From: Treponema sp.
Lineage (GTDB): Bacteria > Spirochaetota > Spirochaetia > Treponematales > Treponemataceae
DNA: 40,001 bases
NCBI GenBank assembly: GCA_024681195.1
Contig: JAILBH010000055.1
Coordinates: 1-40,001, forward strand
Direction of reading: 5' to 3'
In this document: positions 24,530-32,023 of the stretch, piece after piece
Position numbering within the stretch: position 1 is the first letter of the stretch
Layout: the number at the start of each line of letters is the position of its first letter
Position numbers and translations under genes: made by a program
The notes under the pieces: model-generated
What the model saw: only the letters and a program-made list of their open reading frames with translations
The model's database searches: none
What the model was told of the DNA's origin: nothing

Positions 24530-27031
24530 TTATCGCTCCATATTAAAACTAACTGTTCTAAGAATATCTCCAAATACACCTGCTGCAGTTACTCCGGCAC
24601 CTGCACCATAACCACGTACAGTCAAAGGAATTGGCTGATAGCGTTCAGTATAGAATACAAATGCGTTTTCGCCACCCTTTACACTGAACAGAGGATCCTC
24701 ATTAGAAACCTCCATCATACCAACAGTTGCCTTTCCATCCTTAATTGTAGCACCCATGCGAAGTACCATATTCTTTTTCTTAAGGTCGGCAATCTTCTTT
24801 GCAAAGTAAGCATCCACCTGAGGAAGCTTTTCTAAGAATTCCTCAACTGTTCCACTTGCATCAAAGTCTTTAGGGAAGACTGGAAGCATTTCAATATCTG
24901 TAAGTTCAATATCGTAACCGGATTCGCGGGCAATAATGAGAGCCTTTCGTGCAACATCCTTTCCTTCAAGGTCATCACGAGGATCAGGTTCTGTATAACG
25001 CAATTCTTTTGCTTCAAGCACAGCCTTGCTGAATGGAACGCCTTCATCAAGCTTACCAAAAATATAAGAAAGAGAACCGGACATAATTCCGTTAAAGCTT
25101 TCCAGCTTGTCACCGGATTTATACAGATTCTGCAGAGTATCAATAATTGGAAGGCCGGCACCTACGTTTGTTTCGTAAAGGAAGCGGCGATGCATCTTGT
25201 TTGCAACACGGCGCAGCTCATGATAGAACTTAATATCCATTGAGTTTGCACGTTTGTTTGGAGTTGCAATGCTCATACCGGCGTTTAAGATATCCAGATA
25301 ACGTTCCGGAAGATCGTAGCTGGCAGTACAGTCTACAAATACCGGATTGAGTGGTTTTTTCTCTTTTACAAACTTGATGATGTCGTCTACGTTCTTGTTT
25401 GAATTGAACGGGAACATAGGCTTTTTCATCTGTTCACGCCAGTCGCTAAGATCAAGACCGTCTTCGTTCAAAATCATACCGTCAATTGTAGTAATACAAA
25501 GCACCTTAATGTCTACATTTTCCTTAAGGAGCTTTTCGCGCTGCTCGTGAATCTGGTCAATCATTGTTCCACCAATTGTACCGGCACCAAAAGCAAATAC
25601 TTCGATAGTCTGAGCAGTGTGGAAAAAGAATTGATGAATTGCGCGAACAGCAGTATCTGCATATTCACATTCAATTACGGCACTAATACAGCGCTCGCTG
25701 GATCCCTGAGCAATTGCCAGAATATTAATATCCTGACTAGAAAGAGCATTAAGGAATTTTCCTGCAACACCACGGTTACTGATCATTCCGTCTCCAACAA
25801 TGCTTACAATTGCGCAGTCATGACGTACATCAATTTCGTCAATCAATTTTTCGCGGATTTCGAGTTCAAATTTTTGAGCAAGAGCATCGCGTACCTTTGG
25901 GGCTTCGCTGTCGCGTACACAAAAAGAAATTGTATATTCAGAAGAAGACTGTGTAATCAAAAGAATAGAAGAGCCGGCTCCCGAAACAGCAGAGAAAATC
26001 TTGCTGGCCATTCCTGTGCGTCCGCGCATCAAAGAGCCGCCAATGCTTATCATAGAAACATGCTTAAGGGAAGAAATTCCACAAACGCTTGATTTTCTGT
26101 GTTCAAAAGGTCCCTTACCAATTCTGGTTCCGCGAGCACTCGGGTTATGACTGTTTAAGCTCCAGGCTTCAATTCCCTTTGCCTGAAGAGGAGCAATTGT
26201 TTTTGGATGCAATACCTTAGAACCAAAGAAAGAAAGCTCCATAGCTTCTTCGTAAGACATATCGTCTACAAGAATTGCATCTTTAACAACACGAGGATCT
26301 GCAGTATAAACACCGTCAACATCCGTCCAGAATTCTACACGCTTAACACGAAGAGCGGCACCAATAATTGCGGCCGAAAAGTCTGAACCGTTACGACCGA
26401 GCAAGCCCATAACAGGCTTTGCTTCTGAACCGGCGCTCCAGGTACATATAAAGCCCGGGAACAAAAGGATGCGTGTCTGACTTGGACTTGCACCGTCACG
26501 GAAAGGAGCACAGGCTTCATTACAAAGAGAATAGTCGGCCTCACCTTCCTTCTGGTTTCCGGTAGTAAATACATATTTTCTTGAATCAAGGAAAATTACG
26601 CTCTGCTTTTTTGCAAGAAGAACATTTTCCATAATTGGAGCCGAAAGCAGCTCTCCCATTCCCATAATGCGGCAATGAACTGTGTCCGGGCATTCACCAA
26701 AAGACACACAGCCGGCAAGCAATTTATCTAATTCTACAAAATTCGGTTCAAGACGTGCCATCACCTTTTCGGCATCAAAGCCAGGCAGCTTGGACTGAAG
26801 TTCGAGACAAATTTCATTGTGAGTATTGCGTATATCTGTTACATAATTTGTTCCGGCAATTCCGGAAATACAGGCGTCAATTGCAGACTGAAGAGTATTA
26901 GAAATTCCTGCAACTGCACTTACAATAACAGAAAGACGGTCTTCCTTAGAACGTGAAATAATAATTTCACTGGAAGCCAGGATGCGGCGGGCATTAGCCA
27001 TTGACGTGCCGCCAAATTTAAGAGTAATCAT
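24530..27031 (-). CDS. thrA: Bifunctional aspartate kinase / homoserine dehydrogenase
   Basis: 833 residues, the length expected of ThrA/MetL. The aspartate kinase domain (about 1-290) opens KFGGTSMANARRI and includes GRNGSDFSAAIIGAAL and WTDVDGVYTADPRVV. Two ACT-type regulatory stretches follow (about 315-450: VSMISIGGSLMRGRTGMASK and VSIVGDGMISNRGVAGK). Homoserine dehydrogenase (about 470-833) has the Rossmann GAGTIGG, then MSGSLSYIFGKLDEG and the catalytic-region EPDPRDDLEGKDVARK. It makes aspartyl phosphate and then homoserine for threonine, methionine and isoleucine. It is transcribed with ilvN. GGAAGG precedes the ATG. The leader upstream of about 105 bases is structured. Confidence 0.95.
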   Translation of the reverse strand: MITLKFGGTSMANARRILASSEIIISRSKEDRLSVIVSAVAGISNTLQSAIDACISGIAGTNYVTDIRNTHNEICLELQSKLPGFDAEKVMARLEPNFVELDKLLAGCVSFGECPDTVHCRIMGMGELLSAPIMENVLLAKKQSVIFLDSRKYVFTTGNQKEGEADYSLCNEACAPFRDGASPSQTRILLFPGFICTWSAGSEAKPVMGLLGRNGSDFSAAIIGAALRVKRVEFWTDVDGVYTADPRVVKDAILVDDMSYEEAMELSFFGSKVLHPKTIAPLQAKGIEAWSLNSHNPSARGTRIGKGPFEHRKSSVCGISSLKHVSMISIGGSLMRGRTGMASKIFSAVSGAGSSILLITQSSSEYTISFCVRDSEAPKVRDALAQKFELEIREKLIDEIDVRHDCAIVSIVGDGMISNRGVAGKFLNALSSQDINILAIAQGSSERCISAVIECEYADTAVRAIHQFFFHTAQTIEVFAFGAGTIGGTMIDQIHEQREKLLKENVDIKVLCITTIDGMILNEDGLDLSDWREQMKKPMFPFNSNKNVDDIIKFVKEKKPLNPVFVDCTASYDLPERYLDILNAGMSIATPNKRANSMDIKFYHELRRVANKMHRRFLYETNVGAGLPIIDTLQNLYKSGDKLESFNGIMSGSLSYIFGKLDEGVPFSKAVLEAKELRYTEPDPRDDLEGKDVARKALIIARESGYDIELTDIEMLPVFPKDFDASGTVEEFLEKLPQVDAYFAKKIADLKKKNMVLRMGATIKDGKATVGMMEVSNEDPLFSVKGGENAFVFYTERYQPIPLTVRGYGAGAGVTAAGVFGDILRTVSFNMER

Positions 27032-27171
27032 AAAAACCTTCCCGCTGAAAACCGCAATTTCCCCGGTATCTTGGGCGAGCTATGTACCGTGGTGGTTGAG
27101 CATGTCGAAACCCCCCGCACACGTCGGCATTCAGCTGTAGTAAATATTACTTCTATAATATTGTTTTTCAA
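27032..27171 (-). promoter_or_regulatory. thrA promoter and structured leader
   Basis: Minus strand: TTGAAA (27166-27171), 16 bases, TAATAT (27144-27149), giving a leader of about 105 bases. The predicted 5' end contains GCTGAATGCCG (27125-27135), which can pair with CGGTTTTCAGC (27044-27054) just before the GGGAAGG ribosome-binding site; nine of eleven positions pair. Such a long-range stem could close the whole leader. No leader peptide rich in Thr/Ile codons is visible; the only short frame (16 codons) is not enriched. The repeat core at 27091-27116 lies in the enclosed region. Confidence 0.45.
27091..27116. repeat. TTGAGCATGTCGAA single-arm repeat element
   Basis: GGTGGTTGAGCATGTCGAAA followed by six C, i.e. 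on the other strand TTTCGACATGCTCAACCACC. It shares the TTCGACAnGCTCA core with the elements at 20253-20273 and 35124-35183 but has different flanks (GGTGG instead of GGTCC) and a single arm. It sits inside the thrA leader. Confidence 0.65.
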
Positions 27172-27174
27172 AAC

Positions 27175-28098
27175 TTATTTCAACAATGACTCTAATTCTT
27201 CCAGCAGCATCACCTTAAGCCCACGCTTCTCCAGTTTTTTTACATGCTCCGGATGCGGCTGTTCAATAAAAACTGCATTGCCCTTTCCGGTAAGATGTTC
27301 GCCTGTCATTCCGCCGTTGTCATAGATTTTTTTTACAAGTTCAAAAGCTGTATCCACATCACGCAGAATCTTGTGATCAAGTTCAAACCGCATTCCCTGA
27401 ACAGTTTTAAAATGAGGCATAGGACTAATTTTTCCATAAAGTCTCTTAATTTTTTCTGTCATCTCGCGGCGGTAAGCACGTTCTTCTGCCTGCTGGAGAA
27501 TCTGTTCATTAGAAACAAAGCAGTTCTTCCCTTCCGGCGAAGTCAAAATCTCTTCAACAGCCTGGCCCGTCCGTATACATTCAGCTTTAAGACAAAGCAT
27601 AGTCATCATAGCATCATCAACCGACTTGTGAGACATAAACTTTTCAAGATTTACACCAAACTCACCAGCCCAGTCAACAAGCTTCTGTTTTTTCTCATAC
27701 TTACGTTCAAGGTAGCGTTCAAGATCAAAAGCACGAAACTGAATATAAGGAAGTCCATAACGCTCGTTTGCATTATTTACAAAACCAACATCGTTACTTA
27801 CGGCAAAACCCGCAATATAACGGTTACCTGTAGTAAAAAGTTTTTTTATTTCCTTATAATAGGCTTCATAATTCGGTTTGATTCTAAAATAATCCTTAGA
27901 ATAGGCAAGCTTACAGTCCCCCTTTCCCGAAAGCAGATACCAGTCAAAATCACACTCCGGATTCATTACAACATCTTCGGATTCAATAACGTTTAAATCA
28001 TCGTCGCAGATAACGTAACCAAGAGAACAGATTTTTCCTATTCCTTCAAAGGTGTTTGCACATTCACAGTCAAAAAAAACAAAGGTTTTATGATTCAT
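27175..28098 (-). CDS. DEDDh-family 3'-5' exonuclease with C-terminal BRCT-like region
   Basis: 307 residues. The exonuclease fold has FVFFDCECANTFEGIG (Asp10, Glu12) as ExoI motif, FAVSNDVGFVNNA (second Asp) as ExoII, and MSHKSVDDAMMT (His and Asp) as ExoIII. This is the pattern of DnaQ-type DEDDh nucleases that digest DNA or RNA 3' to 5' using two metal ions. After a helical linker (about 180-225), residues 230-300 (MRFELDHKILRD, NGGMTGEHLTGKGNAVF, PEHVKKLEKRGLKVMLLEEL) look like a BRCT-like alpha/beta module, which would be a targeting domain. The ATG at 28098 is eight bases after an extended -10 box. It lies in its own unit upstream of thrA. Confidence 0.8.
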   Translation of the reverse strand: MNHKTFVFFDCECANTFEGIGKICSLGYVICDDDLNVIESEDVVMNPECDFDWYLLSGKGDCKLAYSKDYFRIKPNYEAYYKEIKKLFTTGNRYIAGFAVSNDVGFVNNANERYGLPYIQFRAFDLERYLERKYEKKQKLVDWAGEFGVNLEKFMSHKSVDDAMMTMLCLKAECIRTGQAVEEILTSPEGKNCFVSNEQILQQAEERAYRREMTEKIKRLYGKISPMPHFKTVQGMRFELDHKILRDVDTAFELVKKIYDNGGMTGEHLTGKGNAVFIEQPHPEHVKKLEKRGLKVMLLEELESLLK

Positions 28099-28106
28099 AC
28101 AAACAT

Positions 28107-28115
28107 ATTATCACA
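28107..28115 (-). promoter_or_regulatory. Extended -10 promoter of the exonuclease gene
   Basis: Minus strand TGTGATAAT (TGn plus GATAAT) ends eight bases before the ATG at 28098. No clear -35. Predicts a leaderless transcript. Confidence 0.45.
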
Positions 28116-28142
28116 ATTTACATTTTCTTACTATGAAGAATA

Positions 28143-29699
28143 CTATTTTACAGCCTGTTGTGCACGTTCCAATACATCCTGAACACCGCTGTCCAGTTTT
28201 TCATCATATAAAGCATAACCAACAGTTGCCGAAACACGTTCCCAAGGATCAAGACCTTTTAATGACTTAAGAGATTCAAATTCTTCATTAATTATCCGGA
28301 CAAGCTGTTCAATATTTCTATAATCAGAATTTTCAAGAACTACTGCAAATATATCTTCATCAAATCTAAAGACAGGAGAATGTTTAAAGACTTCACAGAC
28401 AATTTCGCAAAGGCTTTTAATTGCTATGTTTCCACGGTCCTGTCCAAAATTTTCATTGGTTCGTTTAAGATTCTTCAGTTTGATTAATCCAAAACCAAAG
28501 TCATCTTTACCCCCCATCGCCTGCTCTTTTATTCTAAGCATTTCGGAATCAAAAGAATTTTTATTTCTTATTCCAGTCAGAGAATCTTTATATGCAAGTT
28601 CATTCATAATCCGGGCCTGCTGTTTTGCGTCTATAAGTTCCTTGTTGGTAGCAAGAAGATTACGCATATATTTTTCCAGTTCCTGAATCATGTCTGCAAA
28701 CTGTTTACCAAGCAAATCAATTTCATTCCACCCACGGAAGTTTGATTTAATTTCATAAGTAATCTTAAGATCCTTTTCTATAGAAAACTTTCTGACCTGA
28801 CTTTCCAAAAGTAAAATTTTTCTTATATATCTTTGACTTATTAATAATAAAAGCAGAATCAATAATATTGTAAGACCAATTGCCATTACACCGCTCTGCC
28901 ATAAAGTATTATTCAAAATTGTTTTATTGATTTTATCTACATTTATTTCTGTTCCAATAAGACCATACTTTTGTCCATTAATAATCAGCGGAACATAGTA
29001 AGCATAAGTATAACCCCACTCATTATCCCAAACCTGAAAGTCATCCTGCATCTTGCCGGTAAACCAGGTATTCCATTGAACAGGATACCTTGAAGGAGGA
29101 TTAATATATTCATCACCAAGATAAAGATATTCTCCCTCTTCTGCTTTTTTTCCATCGGGGCTCTTATGAGTTCTTTCTCCGTCAATCATATAAACCATTA
29201 TGGATTCTTCTTCTTTTGGGACCAGATAATATGTATATGGAAGATCAAAGGCTTTTCTGGCATGTTCAAAAGTCAATAGCCAGTATTCGTGCCAGTAAAT
29301 AAAATATGCTTTCTTTTCTTCGTCACTTAAATTTGCAAAACGTATATCAGAAGGCTTGCTTAAATGTTCAGGATCTGAATTAGCAACCAGAACCTGGAAA
29401 TCCATATATGCCGAACCATATTCATCAAAATCATAAGGAATATCAACTTCGGCAAAATGTTCCATATAATAATTCTGATAATTGATAAATTCTTCACCAG
29501 AATTCTGAATTAATTTTTCCAGATAAAGACCAACATTTCGAACATGCTCCAGACATAATTTCTTGTAAGATTTCATCTGGTTTGTATATATTGCAATTCC
29601 TGTAAAAATCAGAATACAGATAGAAAATACAGCAAAAATTACTGAAAATTTAAAACGTAAACTGTCGGTTTCTCTAAACGCTCTCTTTTTCTTTTCCAT
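28143..29699 (-). CDS. Membrane sensor with degenerate GGDEF domain
   Basis: 518 residues. Two transmembrane segments (about 20-42 and 260-285) enclose a periplasmic sensor of some 215 residues rich in Tyr and acidic residues, resembling dCache-like sensors. A coiled linker (about 290-375) leads to the GGDEF domain (about 378-518), which starts LAYKDSLTGIRNKNSF. The active-site signature is lost: residues 445-451 read RFDEDIF where active enzymes have R-F/Y-G-G-D-E-F. The later D/E-rich substrate loop (TNENFGQDRGN) also lacks the usual N-D and G-D. It is therefore probably an inactive GGDEF that binds c-di-GMP or a partner. The ATG at 29699 is preferred over 29705 because TATAAT ends eight bases before it; the upstream ATG would fall two bases from the -10. 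Divergent from sufC. Confidence 0.85.
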   Translation of the reverse strand: MEKKKRAFRETDSLRFKFSVIFAVFSICILIFTGIAIYTNQMKSYKKLCLEHVRNVGLYLEKLIQNSGEEFINYQNYYMEHFAEVDIPYDFDEYGSAYMDFQVLVANSDPEHLSKPSDIRFANLSDEEKKAYFIYWHEYWLLTFEHARKAFDLPYTYYLVPKEEESIMVYMIDGERTHKSPDGKKAEEGEYLYLGDEYINPPSRYPVQWNTWFTGKMQDDFQVWDNEWGYTYAYYVPLIINGQKYGLIGTEINVDKINKTILNNTLWQSGVMAIGLTILLILLLLLISQRYIRKILLLESQVRKFSIEKDLKITYEIKSNFRGWNEIDLLGKQFADMIQELEKYMRNLLATNKELIDAKQQARIMNELAYKDSLTGIRNKNSFDSEMLRIKEQAMGGKDDFGFGLIKLKNLKRTNENFGQDRGNIAIKSLCEIVCEVFKHSPVFRFDEDIFAVVLENSDYRNIEQLVRIINEEFESLKSLKGLDPWERVSATVGYALYDEKLDSGVQDVLERAQQAVK

Positions 29700-29707
29700 A
29701 AACATTA

Positions 29708-29716
29708 ATTATACCA
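29708..29716 (-). promoter_or_regulatory. Extended -10 promoter of the degenerate-GGDEF gene
   Basis: Minus strand TGGTATAAT (29708-29716) is a perfect extended -10, ending eight bases before the ATG at 29699. The -35 is poor. Confidence 0.55.
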
Positions 29717-29791
29717 TAGAAAGTGATATTTTAAAGAAAAAATAAATATCTTTAACCTACTAAAATAATTGGTAAATTTAACCCTTTTATG

Positions 29792-29820
29792 TTGTGCAAG
29801 ACTAACAATTTCAGTATATT
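29792..29820 (+). promoter_or_regulatory. suf operon promoter, leaderless type
   Basis: TTGTGC (29792-29797), 17 bases, TATATT (29815-29820), then six bases to the sufC ATG at 29827. No Shine-Dalgarno site fits, and none of the usual Fur- or IscR-type palindromes is apparent by eye nearby. Confidence 0.55.
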
Positions 29821-29826
29821 AGTATC

Positions 29827-30564
29827 ATGTTATTAGATATTATTAATTTAAATGCAGGTCTTGAGGACGGCAAACAGATTCTCAAAGACCTGAATATACA
29901 GATTGGTCAGGGCGAAATTCACGCCCTTATGGGTCCTAATGGAGCCGGCAAATCATCACTGGGAAACACCATCATGGGTAACCCGGTTTATCAGATTACC
30001 GGCGGTAAAATTATCTTCAAAGATACAGACATCACAGAAGAATCAGCAGACAAAAGGGCAAAGCTCGGAATGTTTATGTCATTCCAAAGCCCTATTGAAA
30101 TTCCAGGCATCAGTCTGGAATCATTTCTGCGCTCTGCCCTTCAGCAGATTACCGGTGAGCATGTTAAACTCTTTCAGTTCCAGAAGGAATTACAAAGATG
30201 TATGGAGCTTCTGGACATGAAGAGTGAATATGCTAAGCGCGATCTGAATGTAGGTTTTTCTGGAGGAGAACGCAAAAAAGCAGAAATTCTTCAGCTTCTC
30301 ATGCTCAAACCAGCATTTGCTATTCTTGACGAAACAGATTCTGGTCTTGATGTTGATGCAATTCGTGTTGTAGCAAAGGGAATCGAAGAATACCGCAGAC
30401 TTACAAACGGTTCTCTTCTTATCATTACCCACAGCACAAAGATTCTTGAAGGTCTGAACGTTGATTACACTCACGTTCTTGTAAAGGGACACATCGTAAA
30501 AACCGGTGATGGAAAGCTGTTTGAGTACATAAACGAAAACGGCTATGAGGAATTTGAAGCTTAA
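29827..30564 (+). CDS. sufC: Fe-S cluster assembly ATPase SufC
   Basis: 245 residues; ABC-type ATPase of the SufBCD scaffold, driving the conformational change for iron-sulfur assembly. Walker A GPNGAGKSS (residues 36-44), a signature of the Suf type FSGGERKKAEI near 149, Walker B AILDETDSGLD, and the H-loop ITHSTKIL. The length and the DETDSGLD form are typical of SufC rather than a transporter ATPase. It is the first gene of the sufCBD run, and its stop overlaps the sufB start by one base (TAATG). It probably uses the leaderless promoter six bases before the ATG. Confidence 0.95.
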   Translation: MLLDIINLNAGLEDGKQILKDLNIQIGQGEIHALMGPNGAGKSSLGNTIMGNPVYQITGGKIIFKDTDITEESADKRAKLGMFMSFQSPIEIPGISLESFLRSALQQITGEHVKLFQFQKELQRCMELLDMKSEYAKRDLNVGFSGGERKKAEILQLLMLKPAFAILDETDSGLDVDAIRVVAKGIEEYRRLTNGSLLIITHSTKILEGLNVDYTHVLVKGHIVKTGDGKLFEYINENGYEEFEA

Positions 30565-31976
30565 TGGCAGAAAGACAGCAAATCGCAGATATAAATCAGG
30601 ATTTTTACAATTTCCGTTATGAAGAATCCGAAAAAGATTTCTACCGTATAGAAAGCGGACTTACACCGGAAATTATAGAAAAAATCTCTGAAGAAAAAGG
30701 CGACCCGGACTGGATGAGAGAATTCCGCCTTAAGTCGCTCGAAATATACAATCAGTTAAAGGTTCCAAAATGGGGACCTTCCATCGAAGGTCTTAACATA
30801 GAAAACATTTCTACCTATGTCCGTCCAAAAACTCAGATGAGCGGAAAGTGGGAAGATGTTCCAGATGATATAAAAGAGACCTTTGAAAAGCTTGGTATTC
30901 CGGAAGCAGAACGAAAATCTCTTGCCGGAGTTGGTGCTCAGTATGATTCAGAGCTTGTTTATCACAACGTTCAGAAGGAAGTTGCAAAACAGGGTGTTAT
31001 CTACCTTGGTTTTGAAGAGGCATTAAAATCCGAAGATTGGGGTCCAATGGTAAAAGAGTATTTTATGACTCTCATTACACCAAAGGATCACAAATTTGCA
31101 GCCCTTCATGGAGCTGTATGGTCGGGAGGCTCTTTTGTATATGTTCCAAAGGGTGTACATCTAAGCTTCCCTCTTCAGTCATACTTCCGTTTGAATGCAA
31201 AGGGTGCCGGTCAGTTTGAACATACTCTTATTATAGTAGATGAAGGTGCAGATCTTCACTTTATAGAAGGTTGTTCTGCTCCAAAATACAATGTAGCAAA
31301 CCTGCATGCAGGTGCCGTTGAACTTTTTATTAAAAAAGGCGGACATCTGCGTTATTCAACAATCGAAAACTGGTCAAAGAACATGTATAATCTCAACACA
31401 AAACGCGCAAAAGTGGAGGAAAATGGCGCAATTGAATGGATTAGCGGTTCTTTTGGATCACACATTTCGTACCTTTATCCCGAAAGTGACCTTGTAGGAC
31501 GCGGAGCAAAGGCAGAATTTACAGGAATTACTTTTGCAGGAGCCGGACAAAGCCTGGATACAGGAGCCAAGATGATTCACCTTGCTCCAGAAACAACCAG
31601 CCTTATTTCTACCAAGTCAATTTCCAAGGGTGGTGGCGTAAGTATTTACCGTTCCGCTGTTTATATTGATAAAAAGGCAAAGGGAAGTAAAACAAGTATT
31701 TCCTGCGAAAGTCTTATGCTGGACCCTCAGAGCCGCAGCGATACAGTTCCTGCCATGCAGATTATGACAGATGAATGTGACGTTGGACATGAGGCAAAAA
31801 TTGGACGCATTTCTAGTGATGCAATCTTCTATCTTATGTCACGAGGCATTAGTGAAGATGATGCACGCAGTATGATTGTAAGCGGTTTTGCAAATCCTGT
31901 AAGCAAGGAATTACCGCTTGAATATGCTGTAGAAATGAACAATCTTATCAAGATTGAAATGCACGGTAATATGTGA
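30564..31976 (+). CDS. sufB: Fe-S cluster assembly scaffold SufB
   Basis: 470 residues, expected length for SufB. Conserved family stretches include AALHGAVWSGGSFVYVPKGV (residues 175-194), the beta-helix core, and DECDVGHEAKIGRISSDAIF near 410-430 (the His/Glu region tied to cluster formation). The Cys residue in ISCESLMLDPQSRSDTVP is the candidate acceptor. With SufC and SufD it forms the SufBC2D complex. Its ATG shares one base with the sufC stop, so translation is coupled. The start MAERQQIADIN is supported by the overlap. Confidence 0.96.
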   Translation: MAERQQIADINQDFYNFRYEESEKDFYRIESGLTPEIIEKISEEKGDPDWMREFRLKSLEIYNQLKVPKWGPSIEGLNIENISTYVRPKTQMSGKWEDVPDDIKETFEKLGIPEAERKSLAGVGAQYDSELVYHNVQKEVAKQGVIYLGFEEALKSEDWGPMVKEYFMTLITPKDHKFAALHGAVWSGGSFVYVPKGVHLSFPLQSYFRLNAKGAGQFEHTLIIVDEGADLHFIEGCSAPKYNVANLHAGAVELFIKKGGHLRYSTIENWSKNMYNLNTKRAKVEENGAIEWISGSFGSHISYLYPESDLVGRGAKAEFTGITFAGAGQSLDTGAKMIHLAPETTSLISTKSISKGGGVSIYRSAVYIDKKAKGSKTSISCESLMLDPQSRSDTVPAMQIMTDECDVGHEAKIGRISSDAIFYLMSRGISEDDARSMIVSGFANPVSKELPLEYAVEMNNLIKIEMHGNM

Positions 31977-32023
31977 GCAAGGCCGCTGGCGGCCTGTGAT
32001 ATACCTTATTTAGAGGAACTAGA

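Noticed and set aside
27070-27120. Sixteen-codon possible leader peptide before thrA
   Set aside because: It has only two Thr and no Ile, contains a His-His pair, and coincides with the repeat element. No ribosome-binding site. Not a convincing threonine attenuator.
27244-27996. 250-codon open frame on the plus strand
   Set aside because: Antisense to the DEDDh exonuclease, which has all three nuclease motifs. The shadow is basic and Phe/Ser/Lys-rich without motifs.
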